Origin: an uncultured SAR116 cluster alpha proteobacterium
GTDB lineage: Bacteria; Pseudomonadota; Alphaproteobacteria; Puniceispirillales; Marisalimonadaceae
Reading direction: 5' to 3'
Assembly (NCBI GenBank): GCA_902529515.1
Contig: CABZWX010000005.1
Coordinates: 1-64,000 of the forward strand
Length of the DNA stretch: 64,000 nucleotides
How positions within the stretch are numbered: the stretch's first letter is position 1; each line of letters opens with the position of its first letter. Positions 8,668-17,833 of the stretch are shown here, one piece after another. The notes beneath the pieces are model-generated. The model did no database searches. It was given only the letters and a program-made list of their open reading frames with translations, and was not told where the DNA came from. The position numbers and the translations under genes were made by a program.

Positions 8668-9287
8668 TGATGAGTATTGTTAAATTAATTATTAATAGAT
8701 TAAATTCTTCTATAAAGAATATGGGTTCTGGCAGTTTGGTCGTATGTGGTGGTACTAGCCCAATTAGTATTTATGAAGAATTATCAAATATTGATATATC
8801 CTGGTCGAAAGTTTTTCTAACATTAGTAGATGATAGATTAGTTGATCCTGATCATAGAGACAGTAACCAAAAATTATTACATAATCATTTCATAAAAAAT
8901 AAAGCTAAAAATATTAATTTCTTTCCTCTTACAGAAAACTTTTTATCAAATACAAAATTCAAAAAACCTTTTGATGTAACTCTACTTGGTATGGGTGAAG
9001 ATGGACATTTTGCTTCTTTGTTTCCTGATATGATAAACCAAAATGAAGCTTTTGATCTAAATGCAAGTCCAAAAATTTTAATAACACCACCTCAAGGTAA
9101 TCCCTTTATACCAAGAATAACCATGAATTTATCTTTGATAATGGAAAGTTTAAATATAATTTTATTAGTTAAAGGAAAAGCTAAGCAAAATATTTTTGAG
9201 AAAGCTCAAAAAGAAAAGAAATTACCAATTCAACATTTAATTAAAAATAGAAACAGCGATTTTTTTATAGAGAAGGTAAATGACTAA
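8667..9287 (+). CDS. pgl: 6-phosphogluconolactonase
   Basis: Hydrolyses 6-phosphogluconolactone to 6-phosphogluconate. 206 residues, NagB/RpiA-like fold. Seen: VVCGGTSPISIYEEL (substrate phosphate loop), FLTLVDDRLVDPDHRDSN, and the DVTLLGMGEDGHFASLFP motif near residue 110 that carries the catalytic residues. Somewhat short for the family but with all core motifs. Two ATGs lie in tandem at 8667 and 8670; the first overlaps the zwf stop. Its last bases overlap the edd start by eight, so the three genes are translationally coupled. Confidence 0.93.
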   Translation: MMSIVKLIINRLNSSIKNMGSGSLVVCGGTSPISIYEELSNIDISWSKVFLTLVDDRLVDPDHRDSNQKLLHNHFIKNKAKNINFFPLTENFLSNTKFKKPFDVTLLGMGEDGHFASLFPDMINQNEAFDLNASPKILITPPQGNPFIPRITMNLSLIMESLNIILLVKGKAKQNIFEKAQKEKKLPIQHLIKNRNSDFFIEKVND

Positions 9288-11097
9288 ATTAAATAGTAAA
9301 ATCATTGAAGTGACCAACAGAATAATAGATAGAAGTAAATATTATAGAAAACGATATTTGGATAATGTCGTTGCTATGGAAAATGATAATGATAACGATA
9401 GAGGTTCAATTGCATGTTCTAACATGGCACATGTGGTAGCTGGCTCACCATCAACAGAAAAAAACTCAATTTTACTTAATACTAAACCAAATATCGGCAT
9501 TGTATCAGCTTATAATGATATGCTTTCTGCTCATAAACCGTTAGAAAATTTTCCAAAAATAATTAAAGCTGCTGCAAATCAATTTGGAGCAACAGCCCAA
9601 ATGGCAGGTGGAGTTCCTGCAATGTGTGATGGAATTACCCAGGGAAGACCTGCGATGGAACTATCTCTTATGTCAAGAGATGTAATTGCAATGTCAACAG
9701 CAGTTTCACTAAGTCACGGGGTTTATGATGCAGCATTATGTTTAGGTGTTTGTGATAAAATTGTACCTGGACTTTTTATTGGAGCTCTTTCTTTTGGACA
9801 TTTGCCAATTATTTTCATTCCAGCTGGACCAATGTCATCTGGAATAACTAATGAAGAAAAAGCTAAAGTTAGAAAAGCTTTTGCTAAAGGTGAGGTATCT
9901 AGAGCAGAATTACTTAAAGCAGAAACTTCAGCATACCATGGAGAGGGGACTTGTACTTTTTATGGAACTGCAAATTCTAATCAAATGCTGATGGAAATTA
10001 TGGGCTTACATTTACCTGGTGCCGCTTTTATCCATCCTCATAGTGATTTAAGACATGCATACAATATTGCCGCAACGCAACAAGCAATTTCAATCTCAAG
10101 AAAGAGCAATGATGTAAGGCCAATAGGAAAAACGATAGATGAAAGAAGTTTTGTTAATGCTGTTATCGGCTTGCTTGCAACCGGTGGATCAACAAATCAT
10201 ACATTACATCTCCCAGCTATGGCCGCAGCTGCAGGCATAAAATTATTGTGGGAAGATTTTGAGGATTTATCAGAAGTTACCCCCTTATTGGCAAAGGTAT
10301 ACCCAAATGGTAGTGCAGATATAAATCAATTTCATGCAGCTGGTGGAATGAGCTTTATAATTGGAGAACTATTAGATGAAGGTTTATTAGATGGATCTGC
10401 TAAAACAATTTGGGGCGAAAATTTATTTGATTATATTTCAGAGGCAACTTTAAAAGATGCTAAATTAATTTGGAATAAAGAAAAATCAAAATCATATGAT
10501 GATAATATTTTAAGAACCGTTAAAGATCCACATCAAAAAAATGGTGGATTAAAAATATTGAAAGGTAATCTAGGTAAAGGGGTTATTAAAATATCTGCTG
10601 TAAAACCTGAGCATTATAATATTACTGCACCTGCTATGGTATTCGATAATCAAGAAGACGTTAAAATAGCCTATAATAAAGGTATTCTAAACCGGGATGT
10701 AATAGTTGTAGTAAAATTTCAAGGACCAAAAGCTAACGGAATGCCTGAATTACACGCACTTACACCTATTCTTTCTAATATACAAGATATGGGTTTTAAA
10801 GTAGCTTTGATTACTGATGGCAGAATGTCTGGTGCCTCAGGAAAAGTTCCTTCTGCAATCCACATTACACCTGAAGCAATTGACGGTGGTATAATAGCTA
10901 AAATTCAAGATGGAGACGAAATAGAAATTGATGCAAGTAATGGAAAAATTAACGTTAATGAGAATATTTCAAAAAGAAAAATAACAACGTCAGAAAAGAA
11001 TACAAACTTAAATTTTGGTAGAAATTTATTTTCTTTGTTAAGAAGTAATGCAACTGGCGCAGAAAATGGTGCAGGCTTAAATTTAATTAATAATTAA
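9280..11097 (+). CDS. edd: Phosphogluconate dehydratase
   Basis: Converts 6-phosphogluconate to 2-keto-3-deoxy-6-phosphogluconate, the defining step of the Entner-Doudoroff pathway. 605 residues, standard for Edd. Iron-sulfur cysteines are visible in the CDGITQG, CLGVCDKIVPG and GEGTCTFYGTANSNQ segments; the GGSTNHTLHL motif and the C-terminal ITDGRMSGASGK motif mark the IlvD/Edd family and the Edd branch. It overlaps pgl by eight bases. The matching KDPG aldolase is not next to it but at 32544-33164. A short AT-rich spacer separates it from the convergent M20 hydrolase gene. Confidence 0.96.
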   Translation: MTKLNSKIIEVTNRIIDRSKYYRKRYLDNVVAMENDNDNDRGSIACSNMAHVVAGSPSTEKNSILLNTKPNIGIVSAYNDMLSAHKPLENFPKIIKAAANQFGATAQMAGGVPAMCDGITQGRPAMELSLMSRDVIAMSTAVSLSHGVYDAALCLGVCDKIVPGLFIGALSFGHLPIIFIPAGPMSSGITNEEKAKVRKAFAKGEVSRAELLKAETSAYHGEGTCTFYGTANSNQMLMEIMGLHLPGAAFIHPHSDLRHAYNIAATQQAISISRKSNDVRPIGKTIDERSFVNAVIGLLATGGSTNHTLHLPAMAAAAGIKLLWEDFEDLSEVTPLLAKVYPNGSADINQFHAAGGMSFIIGELLDEGLLDGSAKTIWGENLFDYISEATLKDAKLIWNKEKSKSYDDNILRTVKDPHQKNGGLKILKGNLGKGVIKISAVKPEHYNITAPAMVFDNQEDVKIAYNKGILNRDVIVVVKFQGPKANGMPELHALTPILSNIQDMGFKVALITDGRMSGASGKVPSAIHITPEAIDGGIIAKIQDGDEIEIDASNGKINVNENISKRKITTSEKNTNLNFGRNLFSLLRSNATGAENGAGLNLINN

Positions 11098-11106
11098 TTT
11101 TGGATT

Positions 11107-12345
11107 TTACGAAGCAGATGCAATAGCAGAATGAAGTAAAACGTTTGTACTTGAGTATGCCCATTCAGGTTTTATCTCCTCAGCTTCATTGTGACTTAAA
11201 CCATCTATGCAGGGACACATTATCATAGCAGACGGTACAACAGTATTAATCCAACATGCATCATGTCCTGCACCCGAAACTATATCTTTGTAAGAATATC
11301 CAAATTTTTTAGAACTATCTCTTATGTTATCAAGACAAAGTTTGTCAAAAGCAACTGGGTCAAAACCACCGATTTGTTCCATTTCAAAGTTAACATTATA
11401 TTTATTACAAATTTTCTCAGCAAATAACTTTATTTCTTTTTCCATTTTATCAAGTTTTTTTATTTCAGGAGATCTTATGTCTATTGTAAATGTTGTTTGA
11501 CCAGCAATCACGTTTCTTGAATTAGGTGAGACTTCAATGTGCCCCACACTACCAAGTGCATTAGGTTGGTTTTTATTTGCTACTTTATTAACGTTTAAAA
11601 CAATTTCTGATAATGCTAATGCCGTATCTTTCCTTATGTTCATTGGAGTTGTGCCAGTATGTTGTTCAACTCCGGTAAGTTTTACTTCTAACCATTTTAA
11701 TCCTTGACCATGAGTAACTACCCCAATATCAATATTTTCACTTTCAAGTATTGGACCTTGTTCAATATGAAGTTCATAATAACAATGAAATTTTTCTTTA
11801 CCAACTGGTTCAGTTCCTTTCCATCCAATTTTTTCAAGTTCTTCACCAAAAATATTTCCTTCATAATCAGTTGCTGCTAGCAAAGTCTTAGTATCATATA
11901 TACCAGCATAACCGGCTGAAGCCATCATTGCGGGAGGAAAACGTGATCCTTCTTCGTTTGTCCAATTGACAACTAAAATAGGTCTTTTTGTTTTTATATT
12001 TAAATCATTAAGAGTTCTGACAACTTCTAGACCTGCAAGAACACCAAGAACACCATCATACTTTCCACCTGTTGGTTGAGTGTCTAAGTGGCTACCTATT
12101 ACTACAGGAAGAGCATTTTTATCTGTTCCGTCTCTTTTAAAAAACATTGAACCAAGTTCATCAACTTTCATTGACATTCCTGCTTCCGAAGTCCATTTCT
12201 GTAAAAGTTTTCTAGCTTCACCATCTTCGAAAGTAACAGTTTGTCTATTATTTCCACCTGCTATGCCGGGACCAATTTTTGCCATTTCCATCAAACTATC
12301 CCATAATCTATTCTCATTAATTGATATGTTTGTTTCTTTAACCAT
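11107..12345 (-). CDS. M20-family N-carbamoyl-amino-acid hydrolase / allantoate amidohydrolase-type enzyme
   Basis: Zinc-dependent amidase of 412 residues, the AmaB/HyuC/AllC branch of peptidase family M20. Metal-binding motifs are seen at GSHLDTQPTGGKYDG (84-98), NEEGSRFP near residue 130 and ELHIEQGP near 192; the late GAGHDACW segment carries another ligand. Family members release carbamate or ureido groups from N-carbamoyl amino acids, ureidopropionate or allantoate in pyrimidine, hydantoin or purine breakdown. GGGAAAA precedes the ATG. The fused 5-oxoprolinase/hydantoinase at 27851-31444 is a possible functional partner but is far away. Exact substrate not decided. Confidence 0.88.
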   Translation of the reverse strand: MVKETNISINENRLWDSLMEMAKIGPGIAGGNNRQTVTFEDGEARKLLQKWTSEAGMSMKVDELGSMFFKRDGTDKNALPVVIGSHLDTQPTGGKYDGVLGVLAGLEVVRTLNDLNIKTKRPILVVNWTNEEGSRFPPAMMASAGYAGIYDTKTLLAATDYEGNIFGEELEKIGWKGTEPVGKEKFHCYYELHIEQGPILESENIDIGVVTHGQGLKWLEVKLTGVEQHTGTTPMNIRKDTALALSEIVLNVNKVANKNQPNALGSVGHIEVSPNSRNVIAGQTTFTIDIRSPEIKKLDKMEKEIKLFAEKICNKYNVNFEMEQIGGFDPVAFDKLCLDNIRDSSKKFGYSYKDIVSGAGHDACWINTVVPSAMIMCPCIDGLSHNEAEEIKPEWAYSSTNVLLHSAIASAS

Positions 12346-12428
12346 TGGATTTTCCCTTAATTTGAAATCTTTATTAACTTAATAAATCGTAATAATATAA
12401 AAATTAATCAATTTATTAGGAAATAGAA

Positions 12429-12830
12429 ATGTTTAAATTAGATAATAGAATAGAACAGGATAGTTTTCTAGTTAAAGAATTTAATGATTTTCAAATTAGG
12501 ATAATGGATGTAAGAGAAGTTTTTTGGGTTATTCTAATTCCAACAAAAATCAATTTAATTGAGTTAAGTGACTTAGATATTGAAAAAAGAAACATCTTAA
12601 TTAATTTTGCGGTAGAACTAGGTGACTATCTTAAATCTAAAGGAAGATACTATAAGACAAATATTGGTATGTTAGGAAATGTAGTATCTCAACTTCATTT
12701 ACATTTGGTTTTAAGAAAAAAAAGTGACCCAGCTTGGCCTGGTCCTGTTTGGGGATACAACTTTAAAAACAAACTTGATGAAAAATCTAAATCAAATAGA
12801 TCAAATTTAATACTCCAATTTTCAAAATAA
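12429..12830 (+). CDS. HIT-domain protein
   Basis: Small histidine-triad-family protein, 133 residues. The signature reads SQLHLHLVLRKKSDPAWPGPVWG near residues 96-118: the first triad His is Gln, and the HLHL core remains, as in the alphaproteobacterial subgroup with the DPAWPGPVWG tail. HIT enzymes hydrolyse or transfer nucleoside phosphates. A good AGGAAATAG ribosome site precedes the ATG. It stands alone between divergent and convergent neighbours and ends at a strong inverted repeat (12831-12869) that may terminate it. Confidence 0.85.
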   Translation: MFKLDNRIEQDSFLVKEFNDFQIRIMDVREVFWVILIPTKINLIELSDLDIEKRNILINFAVELGDYLKSKGRYYKTNIGMLGNVVSQLHLHLVLRKKSDPAWPGPVWGYNFKNKLDEKSKSNRSNLILQFSK

Positions 12831-12869
12831 TTTTTCCAAATTTTATTTAAATCAAATTATTTGGAAAAA
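12831..12869. terminator. Bidirectional hairpin between HIT gene and EamA permease
   Basis: Exact 11-base inverted repeat: TTTTTCCAAAT (12831-12841) and ATTTGGAAAAA (12859-12869), loop of 17 bases. The A/T runs at both ends give a T tract on either strand. It lies between two convergent genes and overlaps the last codons of the minus-strand gene, as expected for a shared terminator. The stem is AT-rich, hence only moderate confidence. Confidence 0.55.
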
Positions 12870-13750
12870 GAAATTTTTATTTGATCTACTAAAATATACC
12901 AAGCAAGACTAAAAATAACTATAACTCCACCAACTATCATATAGATATTTGGAGTTTCATTTGTGCCAAGCCATACCCAAAATGGACCCAGAGAAGTTTC
13001 TAAAAGCATTAAAAGTCCAATATTTGAAGCCTGAGTGTACCTAGTTGCAAAAGTTAAGCATGCAAAAGATATTGGAAGGATTATTAATCCAGATAAAGAA
13101 ATTGCTATTATATCCCCTTTAAAAAGAAGATCTGGAGATACAATAAATAACCCAATTATGCCATAGCCAAAAGAACTCAATCCAGTAACAGTCATAGCTG
13201 GTATATCAGGTTTGCTTCTCAAAAATACTAAACTCAAGCCTAATGTGGCTGCAGCTCCTATTCCGCATACCGTTCCAATGAAAACGCTACCCTGAGGTGC
13301 ATTTAAAACATTTTCACCATTTGCCACAGAAATCCCAACTCCAATCAATGAAAAAAATGCAGTTATCCATGTCGAAGATGTTGTTTTTTCTTTAAGAATA
13401 AAAATTGAAAATATAGAGGCAAATATTGGAGAGGTAGCTAGACAAAATAAAATTAACGATACTGAAGTTTCAGCAACACCATACGTGAAAAATATAGAAC
13501 TTAATATCTGAGATAAAATTATCCAGATACCAACTCTTGAAAAAACTTTTTTAAAATTTTTTCTATAAATTCCAAAACAGCTAGAAAATAAGATAAGCAT
13601 TAATCCCATTTCAAAACCTCGCCACGTCAGCATTGACCATGCGTCCATTTCAGACCATCTCATAAACAAGGTGTCTGGAGATAAAACTAATGCACCAATA
13701 GTGGCTATTCCAATTCCCTTAAAAAGATTTCCAGATAAAGAGAAGTTCAA
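12857..13750 (-). CDS. EamA/DMT-family transporter
   Basis: Ten-helix inner-membrane carrier, 297 residues, two EamA repeats (about 15-145 and 155-285). Conserved family features include the TSPIFASIFSIFILKEKTT segment at the end of the first repeat and LLETSLGPFWVWLG in the second. The start appears to be a TTG with AGGA six bases upstream; no nearby ATG fits the first helix. It lies eight bases downstream of the alpha/beta hydrolase and probably shares its operon with the enolase-superfamily gene, so it may carry their substrate or product. Direction and substrate unknown. Confidence 0.83.
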   Translation of the reverse strand: MNFSLSGNLFKGIGIATIGALVLSPDTLFMRWSEMDAWSMLTWRGFEMGLMLILFSSCFGIYRKNFKKVFSRVGIWIILSQILSSIFFTYGVAETSVSLILFCLATSPIFASIFSIFILKEKTTSSTWITAFFSLIGVGISVANGENVLNAPQGSVFIGTVCGIGAAATLGLSLVFLRSKPDIPAMTVTGLSSFGYGIIGLFIVSPDLLFKGDIIAISLSGLIILPISFACLTFATRYTQASNIGLLMLLETSLGPFWVWLGTNETPNIYMIVGGVIVIFSLAWYILVDQIKISFSK

Positions 13751-13758
13751 AATAATTC

Positions 13759-14871
13759 CTAAAATAAATTATTATTTTTAAAAAAATCTATTAAAGTTTT
13801 TGCTACATCGACATGATTTTCTTGTTGAACCCAATGTCCAGCATTCTGGATAATATGTCTGCCCTTATAATGCAAACATAAATTATTTTCCATTATTTCT
13901 AATGCTCCAGGTTTTTGGTAAATACCCCAATCTTTTTCACCTGCAATAAAACAAGATGGAACTTCAATCTTTTTACCAGAAAAAATTCTTAAATCACTAT
14001 TAAGATTATTTGAGGTCATGCACCTATACCAGTTTAATGCAGGTTGAAAACTATTTTTTAAAAAGCTGTTGGTGTAAACTTCTAATTCTTGATCATTTAA
14101 CCAATTTTCATAACAATTTGACTGTGGATAGTGCGGCATTACACTTTGGACCATATCCTCGTTAAGTTGCATAATGTAATACTCTGGCATTTTAGCTAAG
14201 TTTTCCGCATTCCAAGAATTCAACTTGTAAGGAACGTTCTTTTTCCAGTCTGCACTTTTCATGTGATAGTAAGCTCTTAAAAATTTATGTAGTTCTTTTT
14301 TTTCTAAGTGCATATCTTTGTTGGCTTCAATTGTAGAATAATACCATTGGTAGTGTTTTCTGGGAGGGTCTAATTTTTCTAATTCTTTGTGAATAGGGTC
14401 TTCATATGTCAAACTACTATTTATATTTGGAGTTCCAGCGTATGGAGCACTCATCATAACTAAAGATTTAAAGATGTCTGGTCTGATTATAGCTGACACT
14501 GCAGCAACTGATGAACCTGCATCATGTCCAACCAATAAATCAATTTTATCAAGATTTAAAGAACTCATAAGACTTATTATATCTGTGCTTAAGTTTAATA
14601 ATCGATATTCAGATATGTCGGCATGAAATTCTTTTCCCCCACCTAAGGTTTGGCCATATCCTCTCATATCAGGTGCAATAACTCTAAAACCTTCAGCAGC
14701 TAAAAAAGGTATAATTTTTCTCCAACTAAAACTTAATTCGGGAAACCCGTGCAGAAGAAGAGCCGTTGGTTTTTGAGATTTGTTTGAATCTGCTTCTAAA
14801 TAATGAACATTGAGACCATTTGAGATTTCTACATTATGTGATTTGATTATTGGGTCTAAAAGTTCAATCAT
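13759..14871 (-). CDS. Alpha/beta hydrolase (epoxide hydrolase/haloalkane dehalogenase type)
   Basis: Cytosolic hydrolase with the alpha/beta fold. Seen: LLHGFPELSFSWR oxyanion segment near residue 40, DMRGYGQT, and the nucleophile elbow VGHDAGSS, where Asp is the nucleophile as in epoxide hydrolases and dehalogenases; the C-terminal NAGHWVQQE carries the catalytic His. About 370 residues, longer than the core family because of a helical cap. A TTG at 14883 overlaps the upstream stop (TTGA); I chose the ATG at 14871, which starts just before conserved sequence. It is coupled to the enolase-superfamily gene, suggesting joint breakdown of an ether-, epoxide- or lactone-like compound. Confidence 0.85.
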   Translation of the reverse strand: MIELLDPIIKSHNVEISNGLNVHYLEADSNKSQKPTALLLHGFPELSFSWRKIIPFLAAEGFRVIAPDMRGYGQTLGGGKEFHADISEYRLLNLSTDIISLMSSLNLDKIDLLVGHDAGSSVAAVSAIIRPDIFKSLVMMSAPYAGTPNINSSLTYEDPIHKELEKLDPPRKHYQWYYSTIEANKDMHLEKKELHKFLRAYYHMKSADWKKNVPYKLNSWNAENLAKMPEYYIMQLNEDMVQSVMPHYPQSNCYENWLNDQELEVYTNSFLKNSFQPALNWYRCMTSNNLNSDLRIFSGKKIEVPSCFIAGEKDWGIYQKPGALEIMENNLCLHYKGRHIIQNAGHWVQQENHVDVAKTLIDFFKNNNLF

Positions 14872-14879
14872 GATTTGTT

Positions 14880-16034
14880 TCAATTAGTTTTGTATTTTTT
14901 AACAGTTTCTAGATTAACCTCAATTCCTAAACCTTTATCGTCTGGAATATTTATCATGCCATTCACAAGCTCAAAGGGTTTTGAAAGTAATTCTCTTCTA
15001 AAGGGATGACTTGATTGATCATATTCTAAAATAGGCTCTCTAGCAAAAATTGAGAAATGGGTTACTGGAATGGAGGCAATAACTTGAATAGATGCAGCTT
15101 GTGCAATTGCTGAACCCCATACATGAGGATTAACCTCTACACCAAAACTATGTGCTAAATTAATAATATGTTTTGCACCTGTTATACCGCCACATGAACC
15201 AATATCAGGTTGTGCAATGTCAATTGCATTATTTTCGAAAAGTGATTTAAATCCAAATAGAGTATGCTCATTCTCACCTCCTGCAATAGGAATGTCTAAC
15301 TTAGATCTCAATTCTGCATAACCTTTAATATCCTCAGGAACAACTGGTTCTTCATACCAGCGTAATTTATAACTCTGTAAGTTTTTTCCTAATGTCAGTG
15401 CCTCAGATCTTCCATAAGCGTGATTAGTATCAATCATAAGAGTAACATTTTTATTTTTCAGAGCATGACCAACACTTTCCATACACTTCAGGTCGTCGTC
15501 TATTCCAAAACCAAGTTTAACCTTCATATGATCAAAACCATTTTCGAAGTGAGATAAAGCTTCTTCTGCTAATCTGCTTGCTTCACCTTTACCTTTTATT
15601 CTGTAAAAACCCGTTGCATAAGGTTTAATTTTTGTTCTAAATGCACCTCCTAATAATTTATATACAGGTTGGTCGTAATATTTGCCTGCAATATCCCATA
15701 ATGCTATATCCACTGCACTTATGCCAGATACTACAGATCCTTTTCTTCCATAATCTCTTGTAGAATTGTACATTTTGTGCCATAGGACTTCTATATTTAA
15801 TGGGGACTGATCTAATAAAATAGGCTTTAGAGCATTTTCAATGACAGCTGCTGAGATTTCGGGCGGTTCTAATCCTTGACAAAATGCTTCCCCCCAGCCA
15901 ACTAAACCTGAGTTTGTTTTTATTTCTACAAGTGTCGCAGACCTCACATTTACCCATCCTTGAGAAAATGCAAAAGGTATTTCTAATGATGATTTAATAA
16001 CATGGACTTTAACATCAATTATCTTTATTTTCAT
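14880..16034 (-). CDS. Enolase-superfamily (mandelate racemase/muconate lactonizing) enzyme
   Basis: 384-residue acid-sugar dehydratase or racemase candidate. Metal ligands: Asp in LMIDTNHAYG, Glu in WYEEPV and Glu in GGENEH; general bases: KVKLG (KxK) and His in NPHVWGS. That Lys plus His pair is the mandelate-racemase subgroup arrangement, which abstracts the alpha-proton of a carboxylate; many relatives dehydrate galactonate, gluconate or tartrate. N-terminal capping domain covers about 1-130. First gene of a three-gene operon with a hydrolase and a permease. The sugar-acid substrate cannot be settled from sequence alone. Confidence 0.88.
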   Translation of the reverse strand: MKIKIIDVKVHVIKSSLEIPFAFSQGWVNVRSATLVEIKTNSGLVGWGEAFCQGLEPPEISAAVIENALKPILLDQSPLNIEVLWHKMYNSTRDYGRKGSVVSGISAVDIALWDIAGKYYDQPVYKLLGGAFRTKIKPYATGFYRIKGKGEASRLAEEALSHFENGFDHMKVKLGFGIDDDLKCMESVGHALKNKNVTLMIDTNHAYGRSEALTLGKNLQSYKLRWYEEPVVPEDIKGYAELRSKLDIPIAGGENEHTLFGFKSLFENNAIDIAQPDIGSCGGITGAKHIINLAHSFGVEVNPHVWGSAIAQAASIQVIASIPVTHFSIFAREPILEYDQSSHPFRRELLSKPFELVNGMINIPDDKGLGIEVNLETVKKYKTN

Positions 16035-16068
16035 TTAATGCCTCCATGATATTTGTTTTTAATTTTCT

Positions 16069-16608
16069 TTATTTGGTTTTAATTCTTCCTTTTAATGTAA
16101 TTGGCAACTGGCACAACATAAAAATTCCAACTAAAGGCGATAATACAAAAACTTTGATAAAAACCCAATCCTCAGTTTCAAGAAACCTCCAAGATATTTC
16201 ATTTATAATTGTAAGAAATAAAAAAAACAAACCCCATCTCAAACTAAGTTTATACCAGGTTTCATCATTAAGAGAAAATTGAGATCCAAAAAATTGTTTC
16301 ATCATTGCTTTCTTATAAAATATGCCAAAAAGTAAAACAGCACTAAAAAAGCCATTAAAAATTGTTGGTTGAATTTTCACAAACTCATCGTCATTAAAAG
16401 AATATGCAAAAAAAGTAAAAAGAGCAGACATGCAAATTCCAAATATTTGAAATTTGGAAATGCGTTTTTCTATAACATAGAACACCAGCATAACCATAAG
16501 ACCAAGAATTAGTGATATGATAGCAGCAACAATTAAAGTGTAATATTGCGCTCCTAAAAAAAAACCTGATAAAGGTACAATTTCAAAAAAAAATGCACTT
16601 AATCGCAC
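16069..16608 (-). CDS. yciB: Inner membrane-spanning protein YciB / septation protein A
   Basis: Polytopic membrane protein of 179 residues with about five hydrophobic helices. The C-terminal NEISWRFLETEDWVFIKVFVLSPL matches the conserved NExxWR...FW..FKV block of the YciB/IspZ family, linked to envelope integrity and septation in gammaproteobacteria. The start is a GTG with AAGGA upstream (AAGGATAGTTAC then GTG). It lies four bases downstream of the chalcone-isomerase-like gene, which with the DUF3833 lipoprotein forms a three-gene envelope operon. Confidence 0.85.
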   Translation of the reverse strand: MRLSAFFFEIVPLSGFFLGAQYYTLIVAAIISLILGLMVMLVFYVIEKRISKFQIFGICMSALFTFFAYSFNDDEFVKIQPTIFNGFFSAVLLFGIFYKKAMMKQFFGSQFSLNDETWYKLSLRWGLFFLFLTIINEISWRFLETEDWVFIKVFVLSPLVGIFMLCQLPITLKGRIKTK

Positions 16609-16612
16609 GTAA

Positions 16613-17170
16613 CTATCCTTTAGTTTTTCCCAATAATTCTTGAGTGAATTTTGGGTTTTGACTATTTTTTCTTAACCAAATATCAAAAAAAATCTTTATA
16701 AATTCAGAGTTGTCAGTTTCTAATACCTTTTCATTTTGAAAATAAAATATTGCTTCATCGTTATTTTTGATACCTATGAATTTATTATTTTTCTTTATTT
16801 TTCTAAATGCTTTATTTAATAAAGCATTTACTTCTTTTAATTCTTTTTCATTGAATGTTTTTTGCTTTTTCAGTTGATTGATAGTTTCATCTACAACACT
16901 TTTTTTGGAAAAATCTTTATTATATTTTAAAATTAAAGCAAATTTATTTGAAGGATAGCTGCCGCTTTCACTTATAAGTTTTGCATCATACATATTCCAA
17001 AAAAGAAATTGAAAATTAGCTTTTCCTACCATAGTTTGTTTTGAAAAATAATTATTCAATATATTTACAGTGTTTTGATCTTCCCCAATTGTGTTTTTGG
17101 GATTTGAGTATACAAAATTAGAATATGAAAGAAAAATTAGGGTGAAAATTAAACAAAATTTACTAAACAT
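16613..17170 (-). CDS. Chalcone-isomerase-like secreted protein
   Basis: About 185 residues with an N-terminal signal peptide (hydrophobic core FCLIFTLIFLSYSNFVYS). The body shows the chalcone-isomerase-like bacterial pattern: G-KANFQFLFWNMYDAKL near residue 50, FALILKYNKDFSKKSVVDETI, and the C-terminal FFDIWL...LLG block. Bacterial members are periplasmic, have no demonstrated isomerase activity and may bind lipids or fatty acids. ATG at 17170 is preferred over a TTG just before it. It is six bases after the DUF3833 lipoprotein stop, a pairing seen in other proteobacteria. Confidence 0.8.
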   Translation of the reverse strand: MFSKFCLIFTLIFLSYSNFVYSNPKNTIGEDQNTVNILNNYFSKQTMVGKANFQFLFWNMYDAKLISESGSYPSNKFALILKYNKDFSKKSVVDETINQLKKQKTFNEKELKEVNALLNKAFRKIKKNNKFIGIKNNDEAIFYFQNEKVLETDNSEFIKIFFDIWLRKNSQNPKFTQELLGKTKG

Positions 17171-17176
17171 CAAATA

Positions 17177-17779
17177 TTACCAGCTTTTGAGATTTAAGGG
17201 TCCTATTTGAGTTGCAGTTTTTCCTCTTAAAAAAACCAAGGTAACTGATCCAATATTAATACCAAATTTACTGACGTAAGCTCTATTAATTGCTAAATCT
17301 TCACTTTGTTTATAGATCCAATCGTTAAAGTGAACTTTAATATTTGAACCTTTGATATTTAGATAAATATCATAAGACCAATTAAGTGTATTACCTGAAA
17401 TAGATCCAGAGGCTTTACCTTCAATATCATCAGCTTGTCCTTGATATAGGACTTTATTTTTATCAGTGATTTTTTTTATTTTCCAAATACGATTTGCTTG
17501 TTCACCATCATCATATAAAAAATCTTCGTCAAGAGTTAAGGTATTATTCTCTACCTTTCCTGTAATGTTAACTCTAAATTGTCTTTTTAAATTCCCAAAT
17601 CTATCTTCAAAAATGCCATAAGCTATAGTTTTACCTTCAAAAAAAGAAAATAAATCTAGTTTAGGAGTATTATTTTCAAATTGTTTCATATCAATTTTAC
17701 TACAAGAACTTAATAATAATATAAATATAAATATAAAAAAAACTTTTAATTTGTATACAAGTTCACCAACAGAAAACAA
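17177..17779 (-). CDS. DUF3833-family lipoprotein
   Basis: 200-residue lipoprotein with hydrophobic signal VFFIFIFILLLSSC ending in a lipobox (LSSC, Cys near residue 26). The rest is lipocalin-like beta-strand sequence of the DUF3833 kind: FFEGKTIAYGIFEDRFGNLKRQF, TLDEDFLYDDGEQANRIW, and GSISGNTLNWSY. The start is a TTG preceded by GGAG at good spacing; no ATG fits ahead of the signal. First gene of a DUF3833, chalcone-isomerase-like, YciB operon, so an outer-membrane or periplasmic envelope role is inferred. Confidence 0.8.
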   Translation of the reverse strand: MFSVGELVYKLKVFFIFIFILLLSSCSKIDMKQFENNTPKLDLFSFFEGKTIAYGIFEDRFGNLKRQFRVNITGKVENNTLTLDEDFLYDDGEQANRIWKIKKITDKNKVLYQGQADDIEGKASGSISGNTLNWSYDIYLNIKGSNIKVHFNDWIYKQSEDLAINRAYVSKFGINIGSVTLVFLRGKTATQIGPLNLKSW

Positions 17780-17833
17780 TTTTTACTCCATAATTTATAT
17801 GTTTGATATAAGATTTTTTTTTTAAAATTCAAT

